A stretch of DNA of 64,000 nucleotides from assembly GCA_943735955.1 (NCBI GenBank), contig OX030959.1, positions 10,563,324 through 10,627,323 of the forward strand. The letters run 5' to 3'. The DNA comes from Piscicola geometra. Lineage: Eukaryota; Annelida; Clitellata; Hirudinida; Piscicolidae. The number at the start of each line of letters is the position of its first letter. The stretch's first letter is position 1. Shown piece by piece: positions 52,201-55,200 of this stretch. The translations under genes and the position numbers were made by a program. The notes beneath the pieces were generated by a model. It was not told where the DNA came from and did not search any database. It saw nothing but the letters and a program-made list of their open reading frames with translations.

Positions 52201-55200
52201 TTTTTCGATTTCAACAGGCATAAAAGTTCAATTCTTTTCCACTTCATTCTATAACCCAACTTTTTTAAATTTTTTGATTTTTCTTACAACTCAGTTTTTT
52301 TCTTTTACTCTAGTTAAGTTTGGACCGTTTTTTTGTTTTGAAGATTCCGAAAGGCTGCTGGCTTTTTAATAGGATGATGGATATACTGACTGCATTCAAT
52401 TGACTAGTTTCTTTAGTCTATGGTTCACCTTACCACTTCTCCATTCCAAGGTTGTGAACAAAAGTTTAATTGATTTCAGAAGTCAGCTCACTGATTGGGT
52501 ACTCTATAGGTAAGGTCTCTTCATCAGTGTCCTAGTCTCTTTTTTGCCTATCTGAAACCGTCCTGAGGAGGGGCTGTATAAAAGAAATTAGCCTATAAAC
52601 TTACTCCATGTGCTCAGCTGTTGCCCCTATCACCACGTGCACACTCTAACAAACACCACCAGAACAACTTGAAATAGAAAAGTTTCGTAACTTCTTTGAC
52701 TAGACAGGGGTGCACAACCTTTTTCAGCTTGAGGGCCAAAATTACTTAGTCCTTGAGCGCCAGGAGCCGCATCGGAATGCACAGGGGCGCAACCAGCAAA
52801 AAAGGCTGAAAGGGCTCATTTTTTGTAGAAAAAACTTGAGATAGTTTATTAATGATACAAAAAAAACGGCAAACTAAGTTGCATAGTATAATAGTCTTTA
52901 ATTTTTCCATTAAGAGAAAATGTACAAAAAAAGTTTGATATGAGATCCTAAATAGTTTTTAAAAAATTAAAATATTTTAATTTTAAGTATAATTTGATGT
53001 TTTTTTAGCTAAAAAAATATTTTTTCGATCGGTATGTGACAATTTTTTAACCATTTCATTTACTGGAAGAAGTTCAGTAGTTGTTTTGTTTGCCGATATT
53101 CAGAATAAATGACATGCAGACATAGTCGTCCTAAGATGACTTTTAATAAGCCGAAGTTTCGAAAATGCTTTTTCTGCATCTTATGAAGTAACTGGAAGAG
53201 TCAGAACAACATCGAGCATATAGTGCAACTCGGGTTGAAAGCTTGTGACCCGAAAAAGTTCTTGCAGTTCGATACATGCATTGGGATCAGACTGATCTGC
53301 ACGTCAACTTGTTGATGTGGTTTTGAGCTGTCTTTGCACAGTTTCAGCATCCTTTCCATGAAGGAGGCATAGCTCCGAAAGTCATTATCCCATTCTGCAA
53401 AGCCTCAAGAGCAGCTAAGGCAGGGTTGTCGAACCGACTGGTTATCGGATAAGTAGCCAGATCGATGGTTTCGTAGTATTCTTCTATTCATAGTTGGATT
53501 GTCTTTGTATTGCTATGCATTGACCAAATTGGCACAGATTGCAATACCACAGAGTCTGTAAGTTTTCTTGTGGGTCTGTCCGAATTTAATTGGAAATAGA
53601 AAATCAAAAATGAAATCAGTTATTGAAGGCCACCCAAATAAATTATATTTAGTTCAGCGCGGATTACATCTTAATAGCATAAATAATATTTCTATGATTT
53701 CATGACAGTAGTTCCTATAGTAAGTTAGTGTTATTTTAGTGGGATCGCTTTGTTCTGTGTTGATATATCAAATGGTTCGTGAGAAAAAGGCTTTATGGCC
53801 ATCCAGAGAAAATATTTTTATTCTATGGCATATTGAAAAACCTATTACCACCCTCCCAAAAAAAAAACTCATCGATTTTCGAAAAATTGCGAGACCCTTT
53901 AATTTGAGCCTCCTCCAGCCCCCCTGGTTGCGCCACTGAGCATGCACATAGTTCACACAATAAAACAACTCAAAGAATGCAAACTTTTAATGAATGTCAT
54001 AAAAAATAACGTTATTTAAACATGTATGAATAACTAAATGTTAGTATTTTAATGAGAAGGTTGAGCCTGAATGGTTGCAACAACATTGTCAATATTGGGT
54101 TCGAGTTCTGTTGTTGCAAGCCTCAAAATCGAAAAAACATTATCATCAGTCAAAGATGATCTCCGTTTATTTTTGTTTGTGTTCATGACTGAAAACGTTT
54201 GTTCACACACGTATGTGCTGCCAAATTCAGACAAGATTTGGCAAGCCAAATCTTTGACCGCTCCATATTTAATTGAACTAAGACTTCCATAAAAAGTTAA
54301 AATGCAATTATGCTGAACCGCAGACTTTAATTCTAGTGAACTTTGAAGATCAATAACTTCTAACTGACATTGCTCAGGTATGGATTCTACAGCACAAGAG
54401 AAAGGGTCACGGATGAAGTTGAATAAATCTTTATGCTCTCTGAATGCATCAAAACGTTCATTAAATTCCTTAAGTACCGCTTCACAACTGTCGTGGTATT
54501 TATTGAAGTCACACTAGTATTCTTTCTGAAAAGCTGAACAAATAGAAAAATGACATAAATTACCAGATTGCAGATTCGAACAAAACAGCCGTAGCTTCAA
54601 CTTGAATGACAGCAGCTCTTGGCACATATCAAAGATGTAGTGATCTTTGCCTTGAAGACGCAGATTCAATTTATTTAAGTGTTCTGTTATGTCTGTCAAA
54701 AATGCTAAGTCTGCCAACCACTGTTTGTAAAAACAGCTGTGTCTTTGCCTTTGGTAACAACGAATTCACAGATTTCCTTTCGTAACTCAACAAACCTAGT
54801 TAGAACTTTTCCTCGGCTCAACAACCTTACATCAGTGTCACGATATTCTGACTCAATGTTTTCAAGAAATGATCTGAATTGTCGATGTTAAGTCCTTTTG
54901 CTCGTAGTAAGTTCACTGATTTAAAAACAAATTTCATAACATTATCAAAATTAATGACTAGTGTACACAGTGACTCTTGATGTATGATGCAGTGGTATGC
55001 ACGGAGGGTGTCTGTTGGAATTAGTAAGTCTCGCAAATGTGATCGCAAATGAGCAACAAGTCCTAATTCTTTACCAGTCATGGCGGGTGCACCGTCAGTA
55101 GTAACACTACAGAGCTTTGGCCACTGAACGTTAAGGTTTTAAAGAACAGATTTCACTCCTCAAAAATTATCTGCACCAGTCGTACGTCCACGGAGTGAGG